From NCBI GenBank assembly GCA_034359265.1, contig CP136898.1, positions 43,051,501-43,115,500 on the forward strand: a stretch of DNA of 64,000 nt. The letters are read 5' to 3'. The first letter of the stretch is position 1. The number at the start of each line of letters is the position of its first letter. The notes below the pieces were generated by a model, which saw only the letters and a list, made by a program, of their open reading frames with translations, ran no database searches and was not told the origin of the DNA. Made by a program: the position numbers and the translations under genes. Of the stretch, positions 1 to 12,363 are shown piece after piece. The DNA comes from Canna indica. Taxonomy: Eukaryota; Streptophyta; Magnoliopsida; Zingiberales; Cannaceae.

Positions 1-1
1 T

Positions 2-2319
2 TATTCCAGGAGCAGGGAGGAGCATACTGAGCACTTGAGGGTAGTTCTGGAAACTCTCAGGGAGCACAGATTGTATGCCAAATTCTCCAAGTGTGAGTTC
101 TGGTTGGAGAATGTAGGGTTCCTTGGCCATATGGTGACCAAGAAAGGAATAAAAGTGGACCCTGCAAAGATAGAAGCAGTTCGAAATTGGAAGAGGCCGA
201 CTAATGTCTCTGAAATTTGCAGTTTCCTGGGGTTGGCAGGTTATTACAAAAAAATTGTGAAGAATTTCTCTAAAATTACAGCGCTATTGACCTGCCTGAC
301 TCAGAAGAAGGTCAAGTTCGAGTGAGATAGTAAATGCGAGGAGAGCTTTCTAAAGCTGAAGGACCGCTTGACATCGGCACCAGTTCCAGTAGTATCCCCG
401 GGCTCAGGAGGATTTGTTGTTTATTGTGATGCCTCCCGGGTTGGCTTGGGTTGTGTGTTGATGCAAAATGGCAGTTGAAGGTTCACGAGAAGAATTACCC
501 TACTCATGACCTTGAGCTAGCAACGGTGGTGTTCGCATTAAAGTTGTGGTGTCACTACCTTTATGATGAGGCTTGTGAGATATACACTGATCATAAGAGC
601 CTCTAGTATTTGCTCACTCAGAAGGAGTTGAATCTGAGGCAGAGAAGATGACTTAACCTATTGAAGGACTATGACTGCACGATCATGTACCATCCGGGGA
701 AGGCTAACGTGGTAGCTGATGCTTTGAGCACAAAGTCTATGGGTAGTCTGGCGCATTTGGCAATTAGAAGGAGGCCGTTGGCCCAGGATTTGGCCATATG
801 TTTGGATGGTGGGGCAATCTTATCAGTGTCAGCTTCTGGTGCGTTGGTAGCTCACCTAGGGTGTAGTCCACCTTGGTAGACATGTTGCGAGCAGCGTAGG
901 AGGAGGATGCTTTTTGTGCTCTCACTAAGGATCTGCCCAGGATGGGAGATGCCGATAATGGGTTCGGTGTGGACTCGGAGGGCGTCCTGAGGTTTAAGAA
1001 CCAGATAGTGTTGCCGGATATGGCCGAGGTTCGCAGGCAGGTGCTAGAGATGGCTCATCGATCCACGTACACTATGCATCCGGGAGCCACAAAGATGTAC
1101 CAAGATGTAAGACAGAATTATTGGTGGAAAGGCATGAAAAGAGAGGTGGTCGAGTTCGTGTCTAAGTGTCTGGTGTGTCAGCAGGTTAAGGCTGAGCATT
1201 TGAATCCGGCAGGGTTGCTCCAGAACCTAGAAGTACTAGAGTGGAAATGGGAGAAGATAACCATGAATTTTGTAACAGGGTTGCCAAAGTCTAGGAAGGG
1301 CAATGATTCTATCTGGGTAGTGGTGGATCGTCTAACCAAGATGTCATATTTTATTCCAGTCAGGACGACCTTTTCAGCCGAGCAGTATGCGAGGTTATTC
1401 TTGGATTAGATCGTCGCTTATCATGGTGTTCCAATTATGATCATCTCAGATCGGGGTACTCAGTTCACAGCTCGATTTTGGCAATCTTTCCAAGAGGCAT
1501 TGGGCACTTAGGTTCGGTTCAGCACTGCATTTCACTCTCAGATAGATGGTCAATCGGAGCGGACCATTAAGACGTTGGAGGATATGCTGAGAACTTGTGT
1601 CCTAGATCTGGAAGGTAGTTGGGAGAGGCACTTACCCCTGATTGAGTTTGCCTATAATAATAGCTACCACAACAGCATCGGGATGGCCCCATTTGAGGCA
1701 TTGTATGAGCGAAGATGCAGATCGCCCATAGGCTGGTTTGAGGCAGGGGATTCCCTTATGATGGGACCTGACCTGGTGGAGGAGGCAGTAGAAAAGGTGA
1801 AGCTGATCAGAGAGAGGTTGTTGACAACTCAGAGTCGCTAGAAGATGTATGCTAATGGAAAGGTTAGGGAGGTAGAGTTTGCTGAGGGGGATATGGTGTT
1901 CCTCAAGGTGTCCCCTATGAAAGGGGTGGTGAGATTTGGTAAGAAACGAAGGCTAAGCCCTAGGTTCATTGCGTCGTTTCCTATTCTCAAGCACAAGGGA
2001 GCTGTGGCCTATGAGTTGGCCTTACCTCCTAGTATGGACCGAGTGCATCCAATGTTCCATGTGTCTATGCTGAAGAAGTACATTCGGGATGAGTCCCATG
2101 TGATTGAGCCTACCACAGTGGTGGTGGATTCAGCAATTTTCTATGAGGAGCGGCCAGTTGAGGTGTTAGATCGGTAGGTTAGAAAATTGAGGTCCAAGGA
2201 GATTCCCTTGGTTAAAGTCAGGTGGGAGCACTATTCTCGGCATGAGGCCACCTGGGAGGTGGAGCAGGATATGAGGGAGTGTTATCCTTCATTGTTTGAG
2301 GATTTGGTGAGTCTTTAAT
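2..2319 (+). pseudogene. gypsy pol: RT end, RNase H, integrase, chromodomain
   Basis: The frame from 2 to 325 gives the RT thumb/connection ([21 protein letters not shown]) and then hits TGA. RNase H follows at about 400-720 with YCDAS, YTDH and HPGKANVVADALS; relative to the usual family sequence a short stretch near 470 seems missing, which shifts frame. Integrase starts near 942: the HHCC finger ends CLVCQQVKAEH, and the core includes [17 protein letters not shown] and FAYNNSYH. The last part ends in a chromodomain-like RWEHYSRHEATWEVE. In-frame stops lie at 1407, near 1508, 1839 and 2175; at least three could derive from CAG. It would have made the polyprotein that copies and integrates the element; it cannot now. 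Confidence 0.85.
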
Positions 2320-2368
2320 TTTCTTTTTCTAAAATTCGATGATGAATTTTCTTTAAGGAAGGGAGGAT

Positions 2369-5177
2369 TATAATATCCTAGACATTTTTTTTATTTTTCC
2401 TTTATTGTTTGTGTTTGCCAGCCTAGCGGGCTAGTTCGAGGTCGAGCCGAGTCGACTCGCGGTCTGGTGCGAGCTTGCGAGCTCAGGTAAGTTGAATTAT
2501 GAATTATAATTATATAGCAAATCGATTGGATTATGTTACATGTGGATGTGCATGTGTTTATTGCTTGTATTTTATCATGATATTAGTTTGGGTTAGCGGG
2601 TTACAGATTCGGGTTGAGGAGAGTGCGGGTTAGGGTGTGGTTAGGTAGAAGTGGGAGGGGATTATAAAAATCCCTCCCTAGGGCTGGCGGCTCCCTATTG
2701 GAGCCACACCAGCCGAGTGAGAGAGGAGAGAAGCAGCCGCCCTCCCCATCTCCTTTTCTTGGAGCCGACGAGCCTCCTTCCCCTTTTCCTCCCCTTTGGA
2801 GCCGCCTGAAGCCGAGCCGCCGCCCCCCTCTCTCTCTTTCCCTCTCATCAAACCGACGGCTTGAAATGGAGCTGCCCCCTCCTCTTCTCCCTTCTTTGAG
2901 CCGAACATCTTTTTGGAGCCGGATTCGAAGGCCATCAATCAGAAATTCTCCTCTAATCCTCCTTCCTATTTAGGTGAGTGCTTTTACCCCTCCTTTTCGG
3001 GTTTCCTTGGAAATCTTGAAGTCGTTCTTGAAGGCAAGATGTTCTTGATTGGTTTTCTGATGATCTTTCGAATTATCGCCATTCTTTTTGTTTGTCATGC
3101 TTGAGGATGCCCTAAATCCTCCCCTATGGGGCTCGGCAGCCCTAGGATGATCCTAGGGGTGCTCGGCCAAGGTGGAGATGAGGGTGCCCTCTAGGTGTTT
3201 GATAAAATGCTTAAGAGAGATTTTGTTGTGTTCTTGAGATCTATGCCTTAAATCGGTTGTTAATTTAGGTTCCTACATGCCAAAGCATGCCTTGCAACTA
3301 ATCTGTGATTTTTGGATAGAATTCATGTGTTACAAGTTAAGATCTTGATGTTGATGTCATGTGTAATCTTGAGATGAGTTCTTGATATTGATACTTGATT
3401 CTTGTTTAAATATAATGATTGATACTTGTTTGCTTGTTTAATGCATAGAATAATTTTTAGATTATCTCAAGATTAGTATTCTGTTTTGGTGATAATTAGA
3501 GATCTAATTTTTGTAAATTTTGGATTTATTTCCATGTCATGCTGAAAAATTAATCTTGCTGGAATTTCATGCTGAGGTGATGAATCTGTGTTGTTTTTGA
3601 AATACTTGTTGTGGTATATGTATTTTTCCGAACATAGTTGTGTAACCTATCGTTTCGACCAGAAAATATAGTTGGGAAATATATGACACACTCTGCAAAC
3701 CAAATTCGGGTTAGATACATCAGTTTCGGGCACAACAGTAAGCTAAAATAAAATCATAATCTTGGTGTTCTAAATTTTAATTGCCTAATTAAAAATTGAG
3801 CAAAGTGTCAGCATAATCTATTATGAACCAACAATTAAAGTTTATGTATGAAATAAAACCACACAGATTTATGACAGTATAGGTCTAGGAGTTGGGGTCG
3901 GGTATTGGAGTGTTGAGACGCTTCCCAAAAAGGACACCCCTAGGACACCGTAGGAGAGACTTGACTTAGTTCATATTGTGCCATACATTTATGAATGGCA
4001 GAAATGTTCATTGAGGAGCCGGACTGCGGGCTAGGCACCGAAGGTTGAATGACTAATTCCCAACCTGTGTTAAACGAACAAGTTCGGATGGGCAAATCCC
4101 GATTATTCCGGTATGACCTTGTGGAATAAGTTCGGACGGGCAAATCTCGATTATTCATGTGATATCTTAAAGGGGTAAGTTCGGATGGGTGAATCCCGAT
4201 TGTTCCTTCGCATCTCGTGGAGCATGTTCGGATGAGTCAATCCCGATTGTTCCCGAGTTTCTTTATATTAGGATAAGTTTGGATGAGCTAATTCCGATTA
4301 TCCTAGTATGTGTTGTTGCCTTAGGGCATGGTAGGCTTAGGCCTGTTGATCCACGGGTTTATTACCTAAATGGCAATTGGCACATACAATTCATCCCGTT
4401 GCTTCTCGCGGGTTTTCATAACCCTACTGCGCAAAAAGGGATATGCATTTGAAATAGATGCCCAAGTTATTACATATATCATGATCGATATAGAAATGGA
4501 TCGAATCATCTCTTCCTTTACCCAAGAAAAAGTATTTTGATTTTTCATGTCCAATCGTTGATCCCGGAATTTCTACAATAAATCTTCATCGTTTGGGTGT
4601 TGGTTGCCTTCGGGCATGTGGTGGCCAGATGGCCTAATAGCTAGTCACTTCCTTGTGACCTATCTTGCTTGAGTTAGGTGTTTGCATTTATGCTTTATAT
4701 CCATGTTTGGTTTTTCATGGGGGTTGGTAGAACCGCTCACTGAGTTCTTTGAACTCATCCGTTGTCTTTATTTTTATTTTTTGCAGAGCCAGACCAGTGA
4801 GGTGGGCTGAAGCACTTGGCGCGGCTGGAGGGCAGAGGAGTCATATTTATCTCATAGCAGTCCTAGTTAGGGGTTGTAGTCGATTATGTAGTAGTTTTGA
4901 TCATGCACTTGTGATTTGATGTTTTAGAGTTGTAGCCCCGTGGGAACATTCATGTTTTTATTCAGATTTTATTTGTTAAAAGTATTGTTGCTCTTTGGTT
5001 AAATTATTTCCGCACTTGAACTATTTGTTAAAAAAAAATCTATTTTGGTTCTTTTGATTAATAAAAGTTGTTGTTTATTCTACTATTTTTTTGAGTTGGC
5101 ATGTGCATGAGTTAGGCTGTGGGGTATAGGCACGTATACCCTGGTCGGTCACGTGACCCTGAATTTAGGGCGTGACA
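2369..5177 (+). repeat. 3' LTR of Tekay-like element (LTR1)
   Basis: The LTR starts just after a purine-rich tract (AAGGAAGGGAGGAT). Its first bases are TATAATATCC, probably TGTAATATCC with one transition, and it ends GGGCGTGACA. Length is 2809 bp. It shares its end and the block around 4785 (GCAGAGCCAGACCAGTGAGG) with the LTRs ending at 15511 and, inverted, at 17787 and near 52125. A leader-like stretch at 2690-2975 ends AGGTGAGTG, resembling a splice donor, as also at 10334. No protein in it is credible; the small ORFs are low-complexity shadows. Confidence 0.78.
4081..4325 (+). repeat. Tandem repeat in LTR1, about 5 x 48 bp
   Basis: The motif AGTTCGGATGGGCAAATC recurs in diverged form near 4081, 4129, 4178, 4225 and 4276, a period of 47-51 bp. 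Each unit carries TCGGATGGG and CCCGATTATTCC-like blocks. It lies in the downstream half of the LTR. Other LTRs of the same family here carry arrays of unrelated sequence at a similar place. Confidence 0.75.
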
Positions 5178-5303
5178 CCCGACCGGCCGGAGATGAAGGT
5201 AGTGGCTGTGTCATGGGGAGGGGGGAGGAGAAGGCGGATGGGATCATGGGCTACCTAGATGGGATGATTTAATGGAGGGCTAGGATTTGATCTCATTTAT
5301 ATA
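5178..5303. other. Short unassigned spacer after LTR1
   Basis: GC-rich then G/A-rich sequence between the LTR end and the 55-bp repeat array. No gene or mobile-element end is seen. Because the 5' end of the gypsy element is outside the window, its target duplication cannot be checked here. Confidence 0.4.
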
Positions 5304-5669
5304 TAAGGATATGATTGCATCATTTAGATAGAGGGTTGTGATTGCATTTTGATAGATGTAAGGCTATGATTGCATCATGTAGATGGAGGGTTGTGATTGC
5401 ATCTTGATAGATGTAAGGCTATGATTGTGTCATGTAGATGGAGGGCTGTGATTACATCTTGATAGATGTAAGACTATGATTGCATCATGTAGATGGAGAG
5501 CTGGGATTGCATCCTAATAGATGTAAAGATATGATTGCATCATGTAGATGGAGGGCTGAGATTGCATCTTGATAGATGTAAGACTGTGATTGCATCATGT
5601 TAGATGGAAGGCTGAGATTGCATCAGATTAGATGGAGGGCTGTGATTGCATCATATTAGATGGAAGGTT
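5304..5669. repeat. Tandem array, 55-bp unit of two related half-units
   Basis: About seven diverged copies of a unit containing GATAGATGTAAGGCTATGAT, then TGCATCATGTAGATGGAGGG, then CTGTGATTGCATCTT. Each 55-bp unit is itself two related halves of 27-28 bp (both contain GATTGCATC). The array is cut at its right end by the solo copia LTR at 5670 and resumes for part of a unit at about 7175-7225, so the LTR inserted into an existing satellite-like array. Confidence 0.85.
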
Positions 5670-7169
5670 TGAAGACGAAATGGCAACACTAGAGGGGAGG
5701 GGGTGAATAGTGTCTTTACTAATTTAATTAGCCTAAATTCAATTTTGATCGCTTACTTAGATCGTTTATGCAAGTTGCAATTGTGCGATTAAATGCGGAA
5801 GCAAGATCAAACAATTAAGCACAACCAAATATAACAATGCAAACACGAGAATTTATAGTGGTTCGACCCCAATGCCTACTCCACTACCTAAGCACCCGCT
5901 TAGGATTTCCAAACTAAGTTTTACTAGATTAATTAGTTTCCCTTACACATAGGACTTTGACTCGAAGAGTCGCACTCTCAACCTAAGGCACTTCCATACC
6001 CGGAAGTCTCCGCCTTCTTATCGAGAGCACTCTTCCACCTCAACCCTAAGGGACAACTCCACTTAATCCTAGCAAAACTAAGTTTACACAAGTGGCTTTA
6101 CACCTTCACAATAAGGTAATCACTTCCACTTTCAAGACCTAACAGCCCTAGGTCTTCACACGCATAAAACAAAACAAAAGACGTTCAAATAACAATTAAA
6201 ATACAATCAAAAGAGCTTAAGAAATGAGAGAGGAACCACAGTTCTTTTCCAATCCTTCAATCTGTCAACTCGTCAGTAAGTAGAGCTCGAATCAAATCCC
6301 AAGTTGTGGAAGAAAACTGGGCGCTTGAGAAACTGCTGACGGAAGAACAAAGCGCCGCAATCGATCATTTGAAGGCTCAAATCTCTCTTAATAATGCTCA
6401 ATAAAATCTGTAAAAAATCAGAGAGAGAGGTTAAATGAGATAGGTGAGGTATATTTATACCCTCACGAAGAAACGACACTCAACAGATAGAAAACTATCC
6501 ATTGCAGACGCCCGGTCGGTTGGTCGGTCGACCGACCGATCGACCGCCAATGTGACTGTTGCCCTCTTCTCTCTGTGCGGTCGACCGATGGGTCGACCGC
6601 CCTGGCTCAAAAACTACGATCCTCAATTCGGTCGACCCATCGGTCGATCGACGCAGATTTGCATCTTCAGCGAATGCAGGTTGGTCGACCGACAGAGCTA
6701 TTGCCCTTTTGGGCTTCGGTTGGTCGACCACCCGGTCGACCGAAGCAGCTACTGCCGATTTGCGGCATTCTTCGGTCGATCGAGATGGCTACAACCATTT
6801 TTCTTACACTCTTCGGTCGACCGAACAAAGGCTGATATTGATTTTTCAGCCCTTTTTCTTGCGCGCTTCATTTCCGAGTTTCGGCTTTCAACGAGCATCA
6901 ACTTGGAGAGCTTTTCGTATGAACTTTGGACTCATCCAAGATGTCTTTGATGCACACGTCGATCTTCAAGAAATTCCACGACGTACCCGAGCGTGACAAT
7001 CAATGTCCTTCTGATTTTCTGATTTCTTTCGATTTATCCAATCGAGGACATCGAACGCTAATTGATATGGAACCTGAAAGATTTTTCGACGAAATATTAG
7101 TTACATGTTTGTTATCATCGAAACTGAGATTAAGAGATTAAGACCAAGGTTGAAAACCTAAAGCCAACA
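5670..7169 (-). repeat. Solo LTR of copia element (copy A)
   Basis: On the minus strand the LTR starts TGTTGGCTTTAGG at 7169 and ends near 5670. Flanks AGGTT (5665-5669) and ATGTT (7170-7174) match at 4 of 5 bases, a likely worn target duplication. The 55-bp repeat lies on both sides, so this is a solo LTR left by LTR-LTR recombination. It shares its ends and its TCGGTCGACCGA motifs with LTRs at 7946, 38656, 51732 and 56500. Overlapping ORFs at 6444-6996 are in the motif-rich part and are not genes. Confidence 0.82.
6510..6835. repeat. GGTCGACCGA palindrome cluster in copia LTR A
   Basis: A dense set of near-palindromic words built on GGTCGACCGA and CGATCGA (for example at 6520-6545, 6630-6650, 6720-6745 and 6820-6830), spaced by about 30-60 bases. 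The same words recur in LTR B (7960-8140) and LTR E (56820-57020), so they belong to the LTR family. Function unknown. Confidence 0.7.
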
Positions 7170-7319
7170 ATGTTGTGATTTGATCCTATTTAGATAAAGG
7201 GCTAAGGTTTCATTATTGTTTTATTTGAATTGTAGCACCGTTATATTCATTCATAACAGTGATTTATTAAATAAATTTAAGGCATCTCTTCTATTATTCT
7301 AAAATGTTATTGCTGAAAT

Positions 7320-7945
7320 TACTACAAGGATATATATCAGTTTTATAGCCACAAACCTTTATCCACGGAACACATATTTGTAACAATAAATTACTTTGTA
7401 TTCATATTCTACATGTTTGTGGCAATTGGTCAATCTTTTTCCCACGAACATTTAGCATCGCGGCAACAAAGCATGACATTAGCAACGAAGAGCATATTAG
7501 TTACTACGAACAACCTCTCGTGGATATACATTTATCGCCAAGACATATTTTTTTTTGGCATCATTTATATATTTTGTAACGAAGCAAAACTTTGTGGCTA
7601 ATGTGTATTTAATACCCACGAATACCTCGTGGTTAATAATTCACAGCATTTGAGAAGAAAGATGTTATTTGCTGCCACCATTTGTTCGTGGCTATATATT
7701 TACCGTCAAAGGGTATTTATTTGGCGCCATTAGTTATTCTTGTGACGATAATATTTGTGGCTATTGATGTACTCCATTGCCACGAATGGCTCGTGGTTAG
7801 AATTCTCATATATGGCGAAGAAAGATGTTATTTACCATAATGATTTGTTCGTGGCTATATATTTACCGCAAAAGGGTATGTATTTGGCACCGTTCTATAT
7901 TTTTTTGACAATAATAGCATATGTGGCTACTGATGTACGATGCCA
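7320..7945. mobile_element. CACTA-type terminal fragment
   Basis: It begins TACTACAAGGATATATATCAG, like a CACTA terminus (CACTACAAGAAAT...) with a changed first base. Behind it are many short motifs typical of subterminal arrays: CGTGGCTA, CCACGAA and TTGTGGC in both orientations. A 163-bp unit is duplicated inside it (starts 7654 and 7817). No opposite end or transposase is present; the right side is cut by the truncated copia LTR. The family assignment rests on terminus style only. Confidence 0.5.
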
Positions 7946-7979
7946 GAATAACATATTTGGTCGACCGAACAATGCCAGA
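7654..7979. repeat. Direct duplication, 163-bp period
   Basis: GAAGAAAGATGTTATTT begins at 7654 and again at 7817. The following TTTGTTCGTGGCTATATATT, GGGTAT and GTGGCTA blocks are kept in the same order. The second copy runs into the start of LTR copy B. Confidence 0.7.
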
Positions 7980-8966
7980 ATTCGGCAGTAGCCAATTCGG
8001 TCGACCGAATGTGGCGAAGAATGGGTTGTAGCCATTCGGTCGACCAGTCGGTCGACCGAAGTGTGCCCAGAAGCGGTAGAAATGCCGCGGTTGCTCGGGC
8101 GATCGATCCATCGGTCAACTAACGATCGACTGGCAAGCGACCGAACGGCGAAAATGGCTAGTTTTCCGCCCGTTTGAGATGCTGTTACATTCCACTTTTC
8201 TCTATAAATACCCAAGCCTAAACCTTCCTTAAAAACTTTTGATCACTCCTATACTTTATTGAGCCATCATTGATCAATTCCAAGCTTTCATTGAGCCACT
8301 TCTTAGAGAAATCCTAGTTTGATTTTCCATTCATTAAGTTTACCTTCAAGCTTGATTTCATTCATCATCAAGGCATCAAGAGGAGCTAGGATTCATTGTG
8401 TTGAAGCTAAGTATTCGTGTTGTTGTATTTTTGCTCCATTACATGTATATTTTTTTATTTATTTCATTAAATTTGAGCTTGTAAGAAGACCTAGTGTTAG
8501 GTCTTGTGTGTAAGTGGTTACCTTGGTGTAGAAGGTGTAAAGCCACTTGTATAAACATAGTTTATTAGGATTAGTTGAGTTATCCCTTAGGGTTGAGGTG
8601 GAAGAGTGCTCTCGGTAAGAAGGTGGAGACTTCCGGGTGTGGAAGTGTCTTAGGTTGAGAGTGAGACTCTTCGGGTCAAAGTCCTTTGAGTAAGGAAAAT
8701 AATTTAATCTAGTAAACTTAGTTTGAAAATCCTAAACGGGGTGCTTAAGTAGTGGAGTATGCATTGGGGCCGAACCACTATAAATACTTTTGTTAGCATT
8801 GTTTTCTTTTTGTATCGCATTGCTTATCTTTATTACTCGCTTCCGCATTTATTCGTACAATTGTGAATTGCCTAAATAATTTAAGAAATGATTAAAATTG
8901 AATTTAGGCTAATTGCTTAGTTAACACACTATTCACCCCCCTCTAGTGTGACCATTTCACCCAACA
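7946..8966 (+). repeat. Truncated copia LTR (copy B)
   Basis: Plus-strand copy lacking its first few hundred bases. It begins in the GGTCGACCGA cluster, continues through the AGTGGAGTATGCATTGGGGC block (inverse of that in copy A near 5865-5885) and ends with CACCCCCCTCTAGTGTGACC and TTTCACCCAACA. No primer-binding site follows; the 69-bp minisatellite starts 10 bp later. A relic of the same LTR family as A. Confidence 0.8.
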
Positions 8967-8975
8967 CAGTCGCCC

Positions 8976-9251
8976 GTGACTCCTACGACACTCAAGACGC
9001 CGTGATACCATGATCGATGGAGGAGGTCCTTGTTTCTTGGTCGGGTGACTCCTACAACACTCAAGATGCCATGACACCACGATCGACGGAGGAGGTCCTT
9101 GTTTCTTGGCCGGGTGACTCCTACAACGCTCAAGATTCCGTGACACCACGATCGACGGAGGAGGTCCTTGTTTCTTGGCCGGGTGACTCCTACAACGCTC
9201 AAGATTCTATGACACCACGATCGACGGAGGAGGTCCTTGTTTCTTGGCAGG
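8976..9251. repeat. Minisatellite, 4 x 69 bp
   Basis: Units start at 8976, 9045, 9114 and 9183, exactly 69 bp apart. Each begins GTGACTCCTACAACRCTCAA and ends GTCCTTGTTTCTTGG. Because 69 is a multiple of three, a plus-strand frame (ORF 9017-9340) stays open and gives a 23-aa repeat with SYNAQD and STEEVLVSWPGD; a minus frame is open too. The units are very alike, which suggests recent amplification. No start context, known domain or gene structure supports a real protein. Confidence 0.85.
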
Positions 9252-9872
9252 GACAGTACGACCAAACGACACTGTGGATGCGGACTACACCCACGACACC
9301 GTCATCATCTCAAGGTGAGAATATTCATGTATTCATATAGTTTGCTTCTATATATCTTCGATCATGATGTTCATCTTCGTAAAAACCGTTTCTTTTCTCG
9401 TTCCTTTCATTCTTTGTGCGTCGATTTTGGATGATAAAACTCTAATTTCTTGTTTTAGGTCATTAACATAAGCTTGTAAAGTGATGTTTATGATAAAATC
9501 TATACAATAATGGTTGTCACGGAAGCGAAGCAAAGACTTGAGGAGAGAGAAAGGTGAGTCCCCACAACCATTCCGCCATGCTCATGCCATTTCATTATTT
9601 CTTCCAATCATCCATGCTTTACAAACTATTCAAGTAGGTAATCAGTTAAAGATTCAAAAAAAAAATTACATACAGCAAACCTCTCTATTTTCACAATAGC
9701 CCAGTTGTTCTAGACAGGGCAATCCTTGACCGCAGACCGGTATGCATATTGTTATCAGGCATTTCCCTCTTTATTTAATAGAGATGTTTCACTGACATAC
9801 TTTTCATCCAAGTAATCGTGAGTAAATTGTCACCTGCATTATCTCACTTCATAGTTCATACTTGACTTATTA
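9252..9872. other. Unassigned stretch between minisatellite and LTR2
   Basis: Moderately AT-rich sequence with scattered ORFs of 60-70 codons and no recognisable domain. AAGGTGAGTCCCC near 9550 resembles a splice donor, but no matching exon is supported. No mobile-element ends are seen. Confidence 0.35.
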
Positions 9873-11667
9873 AGTAATACCCGTAATTTTAATAGAATTT
9901 TATCTTTTATTTTAGCAGGATGATTTCGGGGAAGCGCCAGAGCGAGTCGAGCAAATTGTCGGAAGGCACGACTTAAGGTGCAGCCCGAACGTATTCTTGG
10001 AATTGGAAATTTTTTATTGTTATTAATTTTTGGTTTGAGTCGGGCTCGAACCGAGTGCGAGGATGCAACAGGAACTCAATTTGGGTTTGTTTTGAGTCTA
10101 TAGGTTGGGCTTAAGTTAAGGAGGAATAATGGATATTTTTAAATAAATAAATAAATAAAGTATACACCCCAGCTGACTGTATGACTGGAACAGGCCCACG
10201 GACGCCGAGGTGTGGAGGAAGGGGCGATCACAAGCTTGGTGGTCGGAGTTCTCGTTGTTGCCGGAGATCGGAGTCGCGAGGCTTAAATTCCATCATCTAT
10301 TTCCCTATTTCCCTATTTCCCTTCTCCCTCATCTAGGTGAGTGACATAAACCTTAAGTTATGTTCATGGTGTAGCTGTCTCCTTCCTCTTGTGTTTCTTG
10401 GCAATGATTCTTCATTCTTGACTTGGATTCGTAAGATTCTTGTTAGTCGCTAAACCTTTCCGTTGAAAACTTGAGTTTCCTTGGGGTATTGAACTTGCTG
10501 CAGCCCTAGGGCCGGTCGGCCGGCCATAAGTTTGGGGAAAGAAGGTTTTTATTTCTCTTGATCATAATTTTTTAGCAAATAAATTCTGAAACTGATTGGA
10601 TTTTAGAGAGGCTTTTGCATCTTCCCTTAGAAAATTTAATCTTGGTTGATTGTTCAATTTAGTAAGACCGAATCCTACAAGTTGCTAGAGCCAAACACCC
10701 ATTTAAGTTCCTCAGCAAGGTTCACCAAATTGTAGATGTAGAAATTTTAAATGAGCCAAGAAATCTTGATAAGATTACATCGAAAAGGAGAAATTTAAGA
10801 TTTGAAACTAGATTTTCATTAGGATTTACCTCATGTTTTAGGATTGAAATTACAAGTTTTATATGCTATTGTTTATGCTAGATTTCCCGGATTCCTTAAA
10901 GCAATTGTAGATTCGAGATATAAGTTCATGTGCCGAAATTTAGTCCCAATTTATCTGTGTAAATTTTATAAATTAGAGATGTAATTTCATTTTTGATGGA
11001 GAAATTCTCCGGGGCTTAGAACCGTAATTTCATAAATTAATTGTTGCTTTACCTGTTGAAATTTCAGATTTTAGAGGAACTTTTAAGTTCATGCAATAAA
11101 ATGTATAAGCTGCAATTTTGAATGAATACTCTATTTTTGACATGCTAAATTTCAGAAATTTAGGATTTATTTTCAGATATAATAGGAGTTTAATTCGGTG
11201 CTTCTAGAACTGAAATTAGGGAACATGAATCCTATCATGCATGTTGAAATTTCATGGTTCTCCCATTTACATTTCAGATTCTGCAATGTGTTATAATTTT
11301 TGCTCAATCTGATTTTGTTATGAAATGTAAGTATGTTGGGATCTGAATTCTTTTAGTGTGGTAAGGCAGGCTGAAATTTGATGTTGTGGTGTGAATATGC
11401 ACGCAGAGTTATAAAGTTTATGTGCAGAATTTATTTAAGATGCACATGGTGAAATTTTTCATTGTGCGCTGAAATTACTCCATACATGCTGGATAAATTG
11501 GAACAAGCTGGGATTAGTATGATATATGCTGAAATCTCCCTCATCGTGAGTAAGTGTATGGCCGAGCCATTTGGGTCCAAAAGAGGGCTGGGCCGGGGCG
11601 TGTGGGCGCGTACCCGAGTTGTCAGAAATAAATATTTTTCTTGTGTGCTTGTATGAACCGGCCGTGT

Positions 11668-12363
11668 TGTCACGGGCCAATTGTTTAGTGCGGAAGAACT
11701 CGTGTGGCACCCTTGCATCCCGTGCAAGGGATAAGTCTATCTTATTTGAATCCGTCATGAATTGGGCTTCTCGACTTAACATCGTGGGGCATACGTTAGC
11801 CCACGTGCCACTAAAAGACAATGTTGGCCGAATGGTATTGAAGGCGTAAAGTAAAACAACAACTACATGACGTACTATAGATGCAAGAAAATATAAAACC
11901 AGGTGTAGGACGAGCTTCGCAATTGTCTTGGGCGAAGATCGATAGGTCGCACGCCTAAATGAGCCGCTGGTTCGTCTCCGCCCAAGGCAACAGCTTTGTT
12001 TGCCAATGCTCTCCTATATTATACATGATACCCCAAACCTCCAAGTGCCAACCCCAAGATTCCCAAAAGCACGAGAAGCATGACAAAATCGTGGCCATGC
12101 GAGATGGTGATTTTCCATGGCCACGGCCATGATGAATGCAGGAAAACTGCTCTGCTTAGCCGTGACGCACGCACCAAGCGTCGAATGACCTCGAAACGCA
12201 TCCAACTCGTACCGTGGGCCCTCCGGGATCGCACAAAGGATTTTATACGTACAAACTATAATAAAAGCCAAAATTACATGGACGCAAAAATATATTTACA
12301 AACATGTAGGGAACATTCCGTCATAATTCGTCGTTGCTCGGGCACATCGAAAAGTCCCTAACA
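11668..12363 (-). repeat. 3' LTR of the coding-free element
   Basis: 696 bp. Starts TGTCACGGGCCAATTGTTTA on the plus strand and ends AAAGTCCCTAACA. The polypurine tract lies immediately to its right. Aligns along nearly its whole length with 13984-14684; the main difference is a block near 14126-14155 present only in the right copy. Confidence 0.85.

Larger units (their letters stand above)
1..5177 (+). mobile_element. Ty3/gypsy chromovirus (Tekay-like), 3' portion
   Basis: The window opens inside a Ty3/gypsy pol gene. Reading rightwards come the end of reverse transcriptase, RNase H, integrase zinc finger and core, a chromodomain-like C-terminus, a purine-rich tract just before 2369, and a 2.8-kb LTR. 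Domain order RT-RH-INT marks Ty3/gypsy. A C-terminal chromodomain with a very long LTR suits the Tekay/Del group of chromoviruses; that clade assignment is inference. The 5' LTR, gag and protease lie outside the window. The element is dead: stops and frameshifts interrupt pol throughout. Confidence 0.88.

Noticed and set aside
2678..2973. Opposed ORFs of 86 and 91 codons in LTR1
   Set aside because: Pro/Ser/Arg-rich low-complexity frames on both strands of the same GC-rich leader; no domain.
6444..6996. Overlapping ORFs of 86-168 codons
   Set aside because: They lie inside a copia LTR in several frames and are open because of the repeated GGTCGACCGA words; no start context or domain.
8976..9251. 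CRISPR-like array
   Set aside because: Units are directly adjacent with no unique spacers, and the context is a plant genome.
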